From contig CM043947.1 in NCBI GenBank assembly GCA_014529385.2, positions 121,656,891-121,720,890 of the forward strand: DNA of 64,000 bases. The letters are read 5' to 3'. The stretch comes from Adiantum capillus-veneris (taxonomy: Eukaryota; Streptophyta; Polypodiopsida; Polypodiales; Pteridaceae). Shown in pieces: positions 9,520-20,097 of the stretch. Both the position numbers and the translations under genes were made by a program. Numbering within the stretch: the first letter of the stretch is position 1; each line of letters begins with the position of its first letter. The notes under the pieces were generated by a model, which was given only the letters and a program-made list of their open reading frames with translations, ran no database searches and was not told where the DNA came from.

Positions 9520-10454
9520 ATTTGGTCGTAAGTAACCTGAGGAGTTCGGCTAATGTGATTGTGCATGCCACCGGGATGGACAATAACTCAATCAACCCTT
9601 GTGAATCCATCACTTTGTTAGAAGAAAGTCTTTGAGATGGGATTGCTCTCACTTCTGACTTGGCTTCATACTCTCCTAGGTAAGAGGGTAAAGTTTTCAG
9701 CGAGTTTAGTTGGCTGTGCCCTGAACTAATTGATCCCTGGTCTCCCCCTTGTGAATGTACCTCAAAGTTCATTTGTGATTTTGCCTCAAATTCTTCAATA
9801 GGAGCTAAGATCACATTCTTCTAGACTTTTCTCGTGCTATTCATGTGGTTACTCATCCTGTTAGCCTCGTTGGCTTCACGGATTTTCCTCCACAGATCAT
9901 CTACACCGTTACAGTCCTTACCCATTTCTGTCAATGTTTTATGCTGGAACCCGTCACTTTCCTCATCTGTAGTATTTGGCACTATGATAGGCTCTCCTCT
10001 GGACTCATAGGCATTAGTAGGCCTTTCCATTGTTTCTACTTGTTGCTCTAAAGTTGATTGGATAGGGGTTGGAACTGGTTCTTCATGCAAATTTGCAGGT
10101 TTGTTTACTCAGCGTGTCTTCCATCAATGATTGAGCTGTTTCAATCATCTTTTTACACATTTTCAACCTTTTTTTTTCTATTTCCGCATATGGATAAGTC
10201 ATCCATCTTTGCTCCTGGGTTTGGTTCTTTTTGAGTCTGGATTCATAGGCTTTTAGAAGCGCATCCAACTGCTCATTTACCTTGTCTGCCAGTACAGATC
10301 CTGCACTTTTGGGCTCTGCTATTTCCTTGGTTGCTATGGTTGCCATGGTGTGTGAGCATAAGCTAGCTAGATCCTCTAACCGCTCTAACATATCCTTTGT
10401 ATGTTTCAACTCCTCGGATAGAGCTGTTTGCTCTCGTTTTTTCATGACTTTCAT
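9500..10454 (-). pseudogene. Gag C-terminal/linker region with coiled coil (element A)
   Basis: Three short overlapping open stretches (10083-10454, 9821-10090, 9500-9814) in shifting frames cover the region between the gag zinc region and the protease. The first is helical and coiled-coil-like (REQTALSEELKHTKDMLERLEDL). The others hold acidic and polar linker sequence such as MGKDCNGVDDLWRKIREANEANRM. No domain is recognised. Element B has a Lys-rich linker in the same place. At least two frameshifts are needed to read through. Confidence 0.5.
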
Positions 10455-10600
10455 ACGCGCCTTTCTAGCTTTCCAAGTGCTTCTCTGATTTTTCGTTTTT
10501 GAACTTTGGGCATCGGTTTTTGCTCTTCAACTATGGGTTCGTTCGTCATTCTTTGAGCTTGGGCTCGTGTTACCGCCTGAATAGGTATGATTGTTTCATT

Positions 10601-11187
10601 TTATGACCCTCCACTGGAAGGTATTGTTGCTAGCATGTTCAAGGTAGTTTTTGCTCCTTTGCTCAGGTTCTTAGGGAAATCGGGAATCTGATGAGTAACT
10701 CCACACTCAGTGCAATATGCGTTGACTCTAATGATTTCATCATGAGTGGTCTCCACCACACTTGTAGCAGGGTCCCTTGGGTTGTTGAGGTGCTCCTTGA
10801 GCTCCTCTTTGTTGGTATGCATGTCTCGTCCGCCCATGCCTCCGTTGGCTATGAACAACAATGTTCGTTCATCTAAGCTATATCTTCCTTCTCCTGCTTC
10901 CTGTATAGCTATTGTTGATCCTCTACTTCCTATCATGCTCCATGGTTCTGGTGTCGAGGGTTCTTTCGGTGGATAATAGACAGAGTTTGCCGCATATCCG
11001 TTGGGATCTTCATAATATGCATGCATAGGTACCAAAGCCTTATCCTCTGATTCGGTTACGGTTGGTGTGTATCTTGTACCGACTGGTCGTAATCCTGGTA
11101 GGGGTGGTTGTTGCCCCAACACCGGTTGTGGTCTTTCTACACCTACAGGTCCTGGTAGGTTGCCTGCTTGATACCTAGGCATCGGTG
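10601..11187 (-). pseudogene. Partial gag with zinc-knuckle-like motif (element A)
   Basis: This is a Pro- and Gly-rich capsid-protein segment (GQQPPLPGLRPVGTRY) ending in CTECGVTHQIPDFP. That motif matches a knuckle of the form C-x2-C-x3-H-x4-C with the last Cys replaced by Phe. Element B carries the corresponding knuckle intact (CNRCGIDHLIAQCP). The upstream end is cut at 11187, where the LTR of element D begins. The first few residues of the open frame beyond that point are LTR sequence. A TAA at 10601 is followed by more coding-like sequence in the same frame (VTRAQAQRMTNEPIVEE), so the gag once continued. Confidence 0.6.
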
Positions 11188-11508
11188 TGTTAACCCTCAC
11201 GGCTCACGAACACCCTATCACCTACAGTGGACGTTCTAACCTACGGCTGACATTGTATTATTTATTTGGTAGAGTCAGGTACCGGGCTTGTCGGTCCAAT
11301 AGGAAAAGGGTAAGAGTGATCTCCGATGAGAGGCGCACTCTAACTGGAACATTCAAGGGATTAGTTGGCTAAGCATGGGCGCCCAAGTGTGAATGGGGTG
11401 AGCTCATATAAAAGTCAACTAAACCTAAAATTCACTCATTCTCTCATTTGTGCAATAGAAGAGTGCTCTTGCTCCATCTCGATCTCCATCTTCTTCTTCT
11501 TCATCTCC

Positions 11509-11593
<85 letters not shown>

Positions 11594-11831
11594 CGATCGA
11601 GCATTGTGACGACAGCACGGTGGCAGCGAAGCGGTTGAGCGTGGCGAAGCGGCGGCTTCTTCTTCTTCGCGGCGAGGAATCCTCCACGAAGCAAGTGCTG
11701 ATGTTGAGTGACACACCATCACCTTCTTTGAGCTTACTAGTTTAGGCTTGTTGTGTGCTTGGAGCCAGTTGTGGCTCGCACACGGTGTATCGGAAAGTTC
11801 CTTGCATTGACACGTGTGACATACGCGCACA
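11188..11831 (+). mobile_element. 5' LTR of element D
   Basis: The repeat starts TGTTAACCCT and ends GCGCACA, a TG...CA structure. A TATA box (CATATAAAAG) lies near 11405. The LTR includes a GT then GA microsatellite at 11511-11591, followed by a GC-rich part. A PBS follows within five bases. An inverted second copy of the same LTR lies at 21216-21831. This LTR is joined at its left end directly to the gag of element A on the opposite strand. Confidence 0.85.
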
Positions 11832-11835
11832 TTTT

Positions 11836-11853
11836 TGGCGCCGATGCCGGGGA
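11836..11853 (+). promoter_or_regulatory. Primer-binding site of element D (tRNA-Asp type)
   Basis: TGGCGCCGATGCCGGGGA matches the tRNA-Asp-type PBS (TGGCGCCGTTGCCGGGGA) used by many plant Ty3 elements, with one visible mismatch. It sits four bases after the LTR end, where reverse transcription would be primed. Confidence 0.8.
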
Positions 11854-12604
11854 ATGCCGTGCATTAAGCTCGAGTAGCACTCTGTGCTTCTCCGTGGTGC
11901 AATTTCAATTATAGGAAAGGTAGGGAAAGAGTGTGTGTGTGTTGAGAAAAGGGATTTGGTGTTATACTGTGTTTTTTTTTTGTTAATGGAGATTTCAAAG
12001 GTACTGTGTTTATTCTCTGTGTATTAAGGTAGTTAGTTTTTTTTGTTAATGGAGATTTCAAAGGTTCTGTGTTTATTCTCTGTGTATTAAGGTAATTAGT
12101 TTTCTGTGTATAGTAAGTAGGAAGTAGATTACTGAGAGTTAATAAAGTGTGTTAGTGTGTAAGAGTAGGTGTATTAGTTAGAAGTAGGTAGATAGAGTGT
12201 GTGTGTGCTCTCGTGCAGACTGCGGCGACCTTATCCTTATAAAAAATAAAAAATTTAAAAAAATTAAAGGTAGGACCGGGATCAGGAATATCTCCCAGAC
12301 CCAAACCCAGACCCAAGCCCAAGCTCAACGCTCAGGCCTAGGCCTCAGTCACCTTTAAAAAAAAACGAATTTTTAGCTTCACACGTAGCTAAAAATCGAT
12401 TTTTTGAGGACCAACGGAACGTCAGATGCCCAAAAATTGTGGTAAAGCACACAGTGATTCTCTAAGTGATGCGCTCGTTTCGAGCTATCACACACTTTAA
12501 TAAAAAAAAATCAAACATTAAAAAACATCAAAAACAAGAAAAAATCAAGTAGAAAACGGGGTGCAAAACACCCACAAAACAAAGCAAGTAACCTTTGAGG
12601 GTAC
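11854..12604 (+). other. Leader of element D, with a 63-bp tandem duplication
   Basis: This is the non-coding stretch between PBS and gag. Two copies of a 63-bp unit containing TGTTAATGGAGATTTCAAAG lie at about 11972-12034 and 12035-12097. A pyrimidine-poor, CCCAGACCCA-rich part follows near 12295. No ORF or splice signal could be supported. Confidence 0.6.
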
Positions 12605-12850
12605 TTGCCGACACTTGTAGGGCACCCAAAGCACATGTATCTATGCTCTCGTTGTGTGCTAAAGTCCGAACAACTAGCTAGTGCTTCGATTTACGGGGGT
12701 ACTCACTATCCTTCCACGCTAGGGTCTACGCCCTCGGCGGGGACCCAAGGTAGTGCAACCCAAGACCCAAATATAGCGGCTAGCGACTCTTCCTCTAACT
12801 TCGATATTATGGAAGAGCATCTTACACAAAAGCCCTGGGGGAACAAATGA
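12605..12850 (+). pseudogene. N-terminal fragment of element D gag
   Basis: This short open stretch has a first in-frame ATG at 12635 (MYLCSRCVLKSE). It is followed by a Ser/Thr/Gly-rich polar segment. The next open stretch lies in a different frame from 12900, so a frameshift separates them. The assignment rests on its position between the leader and the clear gag domain. Confidence 0.35.
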
Positions 12851-12899
12851 AACCGTACCTAGCTGGGCCCAACAACCTGGAACTAGTGTTTTTAGCCGT

Positions 12900-14840
12900 T
12901 TGATGGAAACTTTTAGTAGAGCTACGCTCTCTGAACCTACGGCTAGTGAAGTAAAAGAAGGGGGTAGGGAAGTAGAATCACCATTCACATCTCCTGTAGA
13001 CCCCACACTCCCTCAGAGTGTCCACGTGGACATTCCACCTACCTCATTTAATGAGGACCCTACCGAGCTACCACCTTCCAAAGTCGCCTCCAAGGTAGCG
13101 GTGACTAAAAGTCAAAACACGGGAAGCAACATTGCATCCACCTCACGGCAACCCTCTAGTACACCAAGTTTGGACGGGGTATATCTCAATGAAAATTGGG
13201 AATATGACCTACACATGGAGACTTTGACCGACCTATACATGGGCTACACATACCATGTGGGTTGGTTAGAAGTTGTACAATCCACATCTAGTGCCACTAG
13301 TCTAGAGGAACAACAACACATGATATGCAATGTCATCCATAGGATTATCCAGTCCAAGACGCAAAATCAAGGAATAAACATACCTTCGACGGGTCCTATG
13401 AGATTTTTAGACACGGGCTAATGGAAACAACCCACTGTATCACAAATGGAGACTCCCCCAGTGAGTCCCAGCGATCCCCCATATGTTGTTTCGCCAGGGG
13501 TCTCAATGCAATCTGAGCCCACAAGTGATAGCTTTACTTTTCCAAGTCTAGCTCATCTTTCCCTGGATGACACCATGGATACCATGCCTACCCCAATGAT
13601 GGGCATGCCAAGAAACACACCATGGACCTCATTTGTTAGTAAAGCACCACTACATGGTAGCTCAATGCCTGCAACAGTACCTACAAATGTGTACCAATCG
13701 TATGCACCTATGGCTCACACTCATGTAGTCCCTACCTCTCCCATTGTTTCAACTACCTATGCTCCACAACCACAATACACAAGTTCTTATTCCCATGGGA
13801 CTATACCGGCTAGCATTAGCATGTCACATCCGATGTCTGCTATGCCTAGGGTCACTCATATGAACTATGGACCACCACATGGCACAACATCGTACCCAAC
13901 ATGGAACCCAATGGCTTCCTATGCGCCAAGCCCAATGCCAATACCTACTCCACATGTAGTCTCTGGAGCACCTTCACCCACGGTGCCTGCTCATTTAGGT
14001 GACTTGGCAACATTTGCTCAAGCTATTGGTCGATCTATTGCTGAGAATATGCGTAACATGCCTGATAGAGAGCCTAGAAGTAAGGCAGTACAAATAGCCA
14101 AGCTCACACAAAAATTTAGTGGAGACAGGGATGTGAGAAAGCATATCGAAGTGTTTGAACAAATATGGGATTCTCTAGGAGAACACAATGACCTACATAA
14201 GAGCAATGCTTTAAGCCTAACCTTAAGTGGAAAGGCTGGGGATTGGTATAGAACCCTAAGGGTGGAAGAAAAAACGATTTACCCTACTCTTAGGAGACCG
14301 CTCTTAAAAGAATACATACGAGAGGGAGTGATTTGGGGTGTAGCCTCTCAGCTCCAGAAATCCCAACGAGAGGAAGGAGAGTTGTTGAGAGACTTTATAA
14401 GTCGCTTGAAGCATTTGAATTCTCGTTGTAATCCAAATGAGCGCTTCAACAATAACCAATTGCTTGATAGATTCATTAGGGGATTACGACATGAGGATAT
14501 CTACAATGGCCTAGTCATTAGAGGTATCACCACTTGGGAAGCAGTCACCACCAATGCGATCCAATTGGAGGATAATTTAATGATTCAAGGAGAAAGAGTG
14601 TCTGTTGAGCCTAAATCTATTAGCTCGCAAGCATTAGGACATCAGCCAATGACCCTAAAGCCTATTGCTAAGGAGCCAACGATATCTGAGATGACTTTAG
14701 CAGATCTCACCAAGGCTATTCAAAAGAGTCTTAGAGACAATCGTGCTCCGCAAAACAATCATATGTATCCAAGAAGGAAGCAGCAATGGTGCTCAGTATG
14801 CTATGGACCGCATAGTACCAGTGAATGCCCTACTTTTAGA
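12900..14840 (+). pseudogene. Gag polyprotein of element D
   Basis: The reading frame is open from 12900 to 14897 except for one TAA at 13419-13421. The first third is Ser/Thr/Pro-rich, the second is rich in Pro, Met and Tyr, and the last holds the retrotransposon gag domain (PF03732 type): VRKHIEVFEQIWDSL, ALSLTLSGKAGDWYRTL, EGELLRDFISRLKHLNSRC and NNNQLLDRFIRGL. A zinc knuckle CSVCYGPHSTSEC (C-x2-C-x3-H-x4-C) follows. Beyond about 14840 the frame runs into fragment F on the opposite strand, so the last residues are not gag. Protease and the rest of pol are missing, so the element is truncated at that junction. Confidence 0.85.
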
Positions 14841-15200
14841 GTTAGCTATTTCACTTTGGCCATCCGTTTGGGGATGATAGGCCGAAGAGAAGTCTAGCCT
14901 TGTACCTAAATTCTCAAAGAGACCCTTCCAAAAATTACTGGTCATTCTAGGATCTCTATTCGACACTATAGACATTGGAAAGCCATTGTATTTGAAGATT
15001 TGTGATATAAAGAGGGTTGCCATTTGATGGGCCTTGATAGTCCTACTGACAAGTATGAAATGTGGTTGTTTGCTAAATTTGTCTGCTATCGTCCATATTC
15101 CCGTATTTCCATGGATAGACTTGGCCAATCCAAAGATAAAATCCATGGATATGCTCTCCCATGGTGAATTAGGGATTGGCAACAATTGAAGCAATCAAGG
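14841..15200 (-). pseudogene. Integrase core of fragment F
   Basis: The protein reads SPWESISMDFIFGLAKS (first Asp), TIADKFSKQPHFI, IVSNRDPRMTSNFWKGL (second Asp) and SAYHPQTDGQSEIAN (catalytic Glu). All three acidic residues are present. The sequence ends abruptly after SEIAN, where it joins the gag of element D. Frame changes near 15200 separate it from the zinc-finger part. Confidence 0.8.
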
Positions 15201-15296
15201 TTGCTTCCCTCTATCAAACTTCATCTTTTGGCACTCTTGTATGTTTGCTTTCATGGCAGGCCAATAGAAATATGTTTCTATCCCTTTTAGGGCAGA

Positions 15297-15750
15297 CTAA
15301 ATCCCTCTATGCCTCGCATAAGGACGAGCATGAGATTCATACATTACTTTCTTACGTAGTGAGTTAGTAACGCATAGTCTATTGCCATAGAGAAGATAAC
15401 CATCTTGTAGGGTAAATGGTTCTTCCTTCTTCCCTAGTGCAAGGGCTGAAATCATATCTCTAAAATCGGGATTGATAGCGTACTCATCTATCATAGAAGA
15501 TAGATCATTGTGAGTTGCTATGGATACTGCATTCACTCTTGACCGTCTTGAGAGTGCATCGGCTACTTGATTATGCTATCCAGCAATGTGAGCAATATGA
15601 AAATGAAATTGCGAAAGGAAATTTGCCCACCTTATTTGTTTGTCGGAGAGCTTGGTCTGCGTCATGAAGTACTTAAGGCTTTGGTGATCCGTTTGTAGAA
15701 TGAAAGGAGTCCCCAATAAATAGTGCTTCCACAAATCTGAGCATGTAGAA
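15297..15750 (-). pseudogene. RNase H end and pre-integrase segment of fragment F
   Basis: Residues such as LKYFMTQTKLSDKQIRWANFLSQF and then VADALSRRSRVNAVSI are typical of the RNase H tail in Ty3 elements. They are followed by EPFTLQDGYLLYGNRLCV and MYESHARPYARHRGI, the start of the integrase zinc region. There is at least one stop (a TAG around 15579). Confidence 0.7.
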
Positions 15751-15753
15751 CTG

Positions 15754-16137
15754 CTAAGAGTTTCTTTTTAGAGCTTGCTCAATAGGGTCAAGCCTTTGAC
15801 TTTCATAGGCTATGGCGTGCCCTTCTTGGAGAAAAACAGCTCCAAGGAAATCACCACAAGCGTCACATTGGACCTCAAATGGCTTTGAGAGATCCGGTAG
15901 TGTAAGCACAAGTTGAGAGATAAGCTTCTCTTTAAGCTTTTCGAAAGCATTGTTCTCCTTGGTGGACCATATATATCTAATCTTTTTCTTGGTTAGGTCA
16001 TGTAATGGTCCTACGATTTGTGAGAACTTTTCTATGAAGCATCTATAGTATGCACACACACGTATAAAGATTCTTAGTTCATGCAGATTCCTTGGATTAG
16101 GCCATTCTTCTATCACCTCTAGCTTTGATGGATCCAT
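15754..16137 (-). pseudogene. RT connection and RNase H start of fragment F
   Basis: The sequence MDPSKLEVIEEWPNPRNLHELRIFI and VCAYYRCFIEKFSQI is the standard RT thumb/connection of Ty3 elements. LSKPFEVQCDACGDFLGAVFLQEG follows, matching the RNase H start, where the first catalytic Asp is in CDACG. It is open over 127 codons. Confidence 0.8.
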
Positions 16138-16139
16138 TT

Positions 16140-16370
16140 GGATGCCATCTTGAGAGATAATGTAACCTAAATACTGAATCTCTTGTAAGAAAAATTCACC
16201 TTTTTTAATTAATATAAAGTTTATTCTCTCGTAAAACTTGAAATATTACCTTGAGGTGTTGTTTGTGTTCGTCTAATGAATTAGAGTAGATGATTATATC
16301 ATCAAAGAACACTCCAATAAAGGTTTGGTGAGGCCTGAATAGCTTCTCCATCAAGCTATTTGTTAGAAGC
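16140..16370 (-). pseudogene. RT palm fragment with FFDD box (fragment F)
   Basis: In broken frames the minus strand reads TNSLMEKLFRPHQTFIGVFFDDIIIYSNS, LDEHKQHLKVIFQVLRE and then YLGYIISQDGIQ. This is the RT catalytic palm, with FFDD in place of the more usual YxDD (FFDD also occurs in active plant chromoviruses). Coding similarity stops near 16365, which is taken as the border with the LTR of element E. Confidence 0.65.
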
Positions 16371-17296
16371 TGGACACACCCCACAGAAACTGAGTACTCG
16401 GAAGATTATCATTTTTTGTAATTATTCATTTATTGAGGAAACTTGATTTTTCACCTTGTAAATATTGGGACTTACAGAAGTTTCCAGATTGTATCCCAGT
16501 TTTGATAGTTAGATGGAGTAGATGGTTGATTTGGAACTTTAGGGTTTGAGAATTGTAAGGTATATATACTACTTTTTGACCTTAATGAAAGGACCCTTTT
16601 GTCATTTTTTAAAAAGAAGTTTTGAAGTCTGTGAGTGAGTGTACTGTGTACGAGAGACAATGTGAGCTTCACCTTGATGCTACATGTGCACCGGTGTTCG
16701 AAATCGAGTGCGGAGAAGTGCAGCGTATTGCCCCTGACGAGAGCTATGCGTCGATACCTACATTGCACGCGTACGGTCCGGTTTTGCGAGCTCCTTCTAC
16801 AAGCTTCATCTGGTGGTTTGGTGAGCATACGTTGTCCGATTTTGCATTGCAGCATATCGACGCATTCACATTGAGTAGAGCTACACATTAGGCACTTTAG
16901 ATTTCGGAAACGAAGACCTGCAAATTTCTGCCAGACATCCTACGTGATTTTGCACCGGGTGTTTTAGGTTAGGATTTTGGTTCATAGACCTTAGGGAGAA
17001 CGACCTATTGGTGTTAGTAGGGTCTCCTTCAAGTTCTGTGGTGTTTTGGGATTGTTTGATGGGTGTTCGGCTCTAGAAAGCGTTGTAGGAAGTTTCCTCT
17101 TATGCACTATTGAATGCTGTGACTCTAGACAATTGGTAGAGACCTCTGTAGGAATCAAATAGGAGTCGGTCGAGTGTAGGTTGACACCTTATGCTTGCTT
17201 CCACGCGCCTGTGGGTCGAGCTTCGTCCTTAGCTGACAAATCTTGTTAGGTGAGTTCTCGCTGTGCTGACGTCCGTCGCGGCGTATCCGTCCAACA
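16371..17296 (+). mobile_element. 5' LTR of element E
   Basis: The right end is fixed by CCAACA immediately before a tRNA-Asp-type PBS. A TATA box (GGTATATATACTAC) lies near 16560. The left border is approximate and set where the pol homology of fragment F ends. A single palindrome half-site (AGACATCCTACGTG) lies within it at 16933-16946. No second LTR of this element is present in the window. Confidence 0.6.
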
Positions 17297-17297
17297 T

Positions 17298-17315
17298 CGG
17301 CGCCGTTGCCGGGGA
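17298..17315 (+). promoter_or_regulatory. Primer-binding site of element E (tRNA-Asp type)
   Basis: CGGCGCCGTTGCCGGGGA matches the tRNA-Asp PBS at all but the first base. It follows the LTR end by one base. This shows the element is read on the plus strand and places the palindromes downstream in its leader. Confidence 0.85.
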
Positions 17316-19122
17316 CGAAAACCTTAGGTAGGTGACCGAGACTAGTCCTTGAGGATAGGGATTTTTTGCTTGCCAAGAGTTTCGTTTTACATTTAGATAG
17401 GATCAAAGACTCTCTAGGTCTTAGAGGGAGTCTAGGAAGCGTGTGTTTGGCCTAGATCCTTTGACTTAGGTAGATTAAGATAGTTTTAGGTATTAGTTGA
17501 GTTCTTGAGTAGGAGTTGGAGTGGTAGAAGCGGTGAGAGGAGAGCTTGAGAGTCCCGAGAGGCCAGAAAGCAACCAAAACATCATTATCACCATTTCACA
17601 TGATGAGTAGGAGTAGAGTAAGTAGGACATCATGATTCAGGATCTAGAGCACTTCATGCATGTATACTTGCTTGGTAAATTCATCACAAGTATGTAAAAG
17701 ATGCAAAAAGACGCAAAAGTGTGTTTGAAAGCCTAAGTGAAGTCCAAAAGTTACTGTGAGTGTTTCTGATAGAGATGAAGAGCATCAGGAGAATTTCTGA
17801 TAGAGCTGAAGAGCATCAGGAGCATTTCTGTCAGGAAAAAAGTTAATTTCAAGCCAGGAGACATCCTACGCATAGGATGTCTACAGGCAATCTAGTGGGA
17901 ATTTTGGGATTTTAAGTTGACCAATGTGTTCAGAAGGTGGGGTTTACCCTAATTTCAACTAGAAAGTGGAAATTTGACCATATCTTGACAGGATAAGGCC
18001 AAGTAGACGGAAGTTGCCAGACATCCTACCCAAATTGTGCCAAAGCATTATTTTAAGACCAAAACCATATGATGGCTGCATGAGCATGACTTGCATGATA
18101 CATTGAGTGACTGAAAGGGGTTTCATCTCATTAGGGTGAGAAAATTGGGTTCATAGCAGACTTTCGCACTTTTGACTGAAAAAGGCAAGAACAGCTAAAA
18201 TTGGGGACTTTTGAAATCCAAACCAAAATCTAAGCATACCACTAGGTTGTTAACATCAAGGGGAAGCTGTGGGTCAAACAGGCCAAAAAGACATCCTACG
18301 CGTAGGATGTCTTCTATGTGATTTTACACTCCAAACCTAATTTTGAGCATACCAAAGTGATCAGCAACTCAAGGGGAGCTTGTGTTTTGAATTTGAAGCC
18401 ATTCTGATGAAAAATACATCCTACGCGTAGGATGTCTAAAGCAAGAAATTGAAGCCAGATACTGACTGTGGGCATAGCAAGGTGTTGTATAGCCAGAGGT
18501 AAGCCTCCTAGTCAATTTTGGTCCAAATTGGAGTTGATTAGACTGATCAAGATCAGCAACAGGCTGTCGGAACAGATTTCTAATCCATTGATCAGCTTGT
18601 AGGTGTCCAAATCAAAAAGTAAAAACAGCTGTGGACTCAGCACATAAAGGGGAATCCATAGTGCAAAAGTCCAAGCAAAACAAAGCAGGAGACATCCTAC
18701 GTGTAGGATGTCTATTGGGGCCTACTGAAGAGAAAATTTGATTGGGCTTAGACAGTGAGATTCCATTTGGCTCAAGGGTTCCAGAATTTCTTTCAGAAGT
18801 GAATTTGGACCTTGTTTGTCCATTTGACGTGGTAAAGACTGAATTCAAACTTTTTCACGAAAATTGACCAACATCCGAGGGAAGTACAGTTCCAGAATAG
18901 CAGACCTAATCCAGAACATGAGCAGTATATAAAATATAGTAGTGGTTGAGATTAACTCTCCAGTTATACCAATCATTACTAAGATAACATATAGCAGATA
19001 AATGCTTTGATTCGATTGCCAAAATTAAACGCTTGTGTATAGGTATATTCAGCAGTAAAGCAAGAAGTTGTGCGGAGACGGACCCTTTGCCAGGTGAGTG
19101 GTTGGATTTGTGATAAATTGCA
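17316..19122 (+). other. Long leader of element E
   Basis: About 1.8 kb of non-coding sequence lies between PBS and ORF1. Near 17765-17825 a short unit (TTTCTGATAGAG-TGAAGAGCATCAGGAG) is repeated. The main feature is the palindrome series listed separately. No ORF in it looks coding. Confidence 0.6.
17859..18713. repeat. Palindrome series in the leader of element E
   Basis: Full palindromes with half-sites AGACATCCTAC lie at 17859-17882, 18289-18312 (perfect, CG centre), 18414-18437 and 18690-18713. A lone half-site is at 18019-18029 and another lies in the LTR at 16933. Spacings of about 276 bp occur twice (18024 to 18300 and 18425 to 18701 by centres), and 17870 to 18425 is about twice that. 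The flank CCATTCTGATGAAAAA before the 18414 copy matches the minus-strand flank of the element G copies. The same unit therefore occurs in both elements in the same orientation relative to the element. Confidence 0.8.
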
Positions 19123-20097
19123 TTGATAAGTTTGATGAATTTAAGATCAGGAAGATACATTTTTAGAGACCAGAAGGTGGCAGGTGACCAAGGTAGCTTA
19201 GTGTCCACCGAGGAGAGTGTAACTCAGGCAAGGCTAGATCCACTAGCAGCGATTATTGAGGAAGGTAGTGATACTGACACTTCGTCAGACAAATATTTAT
19301 TCATGATGGGTAGTCAACAGCCAGGAGGTTTCACATATGACGGACCAATGCCAGGAGGAAGCACCTCCCTAAATCCTTTGAATGATTCCATGCTCATTGT
19401 GATCTTCTTAGAGGGAACAAACTCGAGGGGAGCCCTAGTCTATTCTGACTATCGAGGACGCAAGTGCATTTGTATCGAAGAGAGGCCGGATCAGAGATTG
19501 GAGATAATCCGAGTCTATGATGATGGAGATAGATTCTGAAACGAAAAGGGGAACCACTATCTAATAGTCAGTAACCCTGAAGATTACAACAAATATGGAG
19601 ATAATGTGGCGAAAGGGAAAATGGTTTCAAAAGCTCAAGGACCGCCACCAAACATTGATCGGCCCGGAGCTATTTTTATGTATGATAAGAAAACAACCAG
19701 GGTTACAACTTATAGTGAGAACGTGGGAATCTACAAGCATGAGAGTGAGGGTATAGTCGCTTACTTTCACAGCAAAGAACCATACTTAAACGAATTAAGC
19801 AAAGAGAATGTTCTTTACTTATTCTCTTATGAAACTGCTATGGGGAAGGGTATAGTTTTTGTTGATAGATACGGGCGAGAATACCAACGTATTCTCCCAA
19901 AGGAGGTAGAAAAGGCAACAGGTCCAGTAGCTTCAACATATGCCCCAGACAAAGTACCAAGAGCCACCTACACCCCAAGCAAGTCGACAAATCCCTTTTC
20001 AGAAGATTATGACGTCACCTCACATTCGACCCAACCGCAGGCATTCAACCACCAAAACCAACCAGCAAACCATCCATCATTGCAAGCATGGCTTTGA
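19123..20097 (+). pseudogene. ORF1 upstream of gag in element E
   Basis: The first in-frame ATG is at 19135 (MNLRSGRYIF). One frame runs to a TGA at 20095 with a single earlier TGA at 19537, after which coding character continues. The protein holds two similar blocks. Block one has LNPLNDSMLIVIFLEGTNS and GALVYSDYRGRK. Block two has LNELSKENVLYLFSYETAM and GIVFVDRYGRE. This suggests an internal duplication of a beta-rich unit. The C-terminus is polar and rich in Pro, Ser and Gln. The gag ATG at 20088 overlaps its stop codon. An ORF ahead of gag is known from Ogre/Tat-type elements. The function is unknown. Confidence 0.6.

Larger units (their letters stand above)
4259..11187 (-). mobile_element. 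Element A: nearly complete Ty3/gypsy internal region
   Basis: Reading leftward on the minus strand, the order is partial gag, coiled-coil linker, protease, RT, RNase H, two HHCC modules, integrase core, integrase C-terminus and a second protease-like domain. The order up to integrase is the standard Ty3/Metaviridae arrangement. The RT and linker style (CQHTIPLK, VFAWSYKDLKGVDP) fits plant Tat/Athila-like lineages. Reading frames are interrupted by several stops and frameshifts, so this copy is dead. Its upstream end abuts the LTR of element D at 11188, and its own LTRs were not identified. The protease segment is clearly homologous to that of element C. Confidence 0.85.
14841..16370 (-). mobile_element. 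Fragment F: chromovirus-like RT-RNase H-integrase piece
   Basis: Reading leftward, the C-terminal half of RT, RNase H, the pre-integrase segment and the integrase core follow each other. All belong to a Ty3 lineage different from element A (MDFIFGL and YHPQTDGQSE style, typical of chromoviruses). Both ends are cut: the integrase stops just after its catalytic Glu, and the RT begins within the block before the catalytic DD. It is wedged between the gag of D and the LTR of E. Confidence 0.8.

Noticed and set aside
11365-11830. Open frames with Cys-Val, Thr-His, Arg-Glu or Ser-Leu repeats on both strands
   Set aside because: They are translations of the GT/GA microsatellite in the D-family LTR. 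The same applies at 21340-21654, 27399-27576, 32049-32605, 43070, 50143-50391 and 51005-51271.
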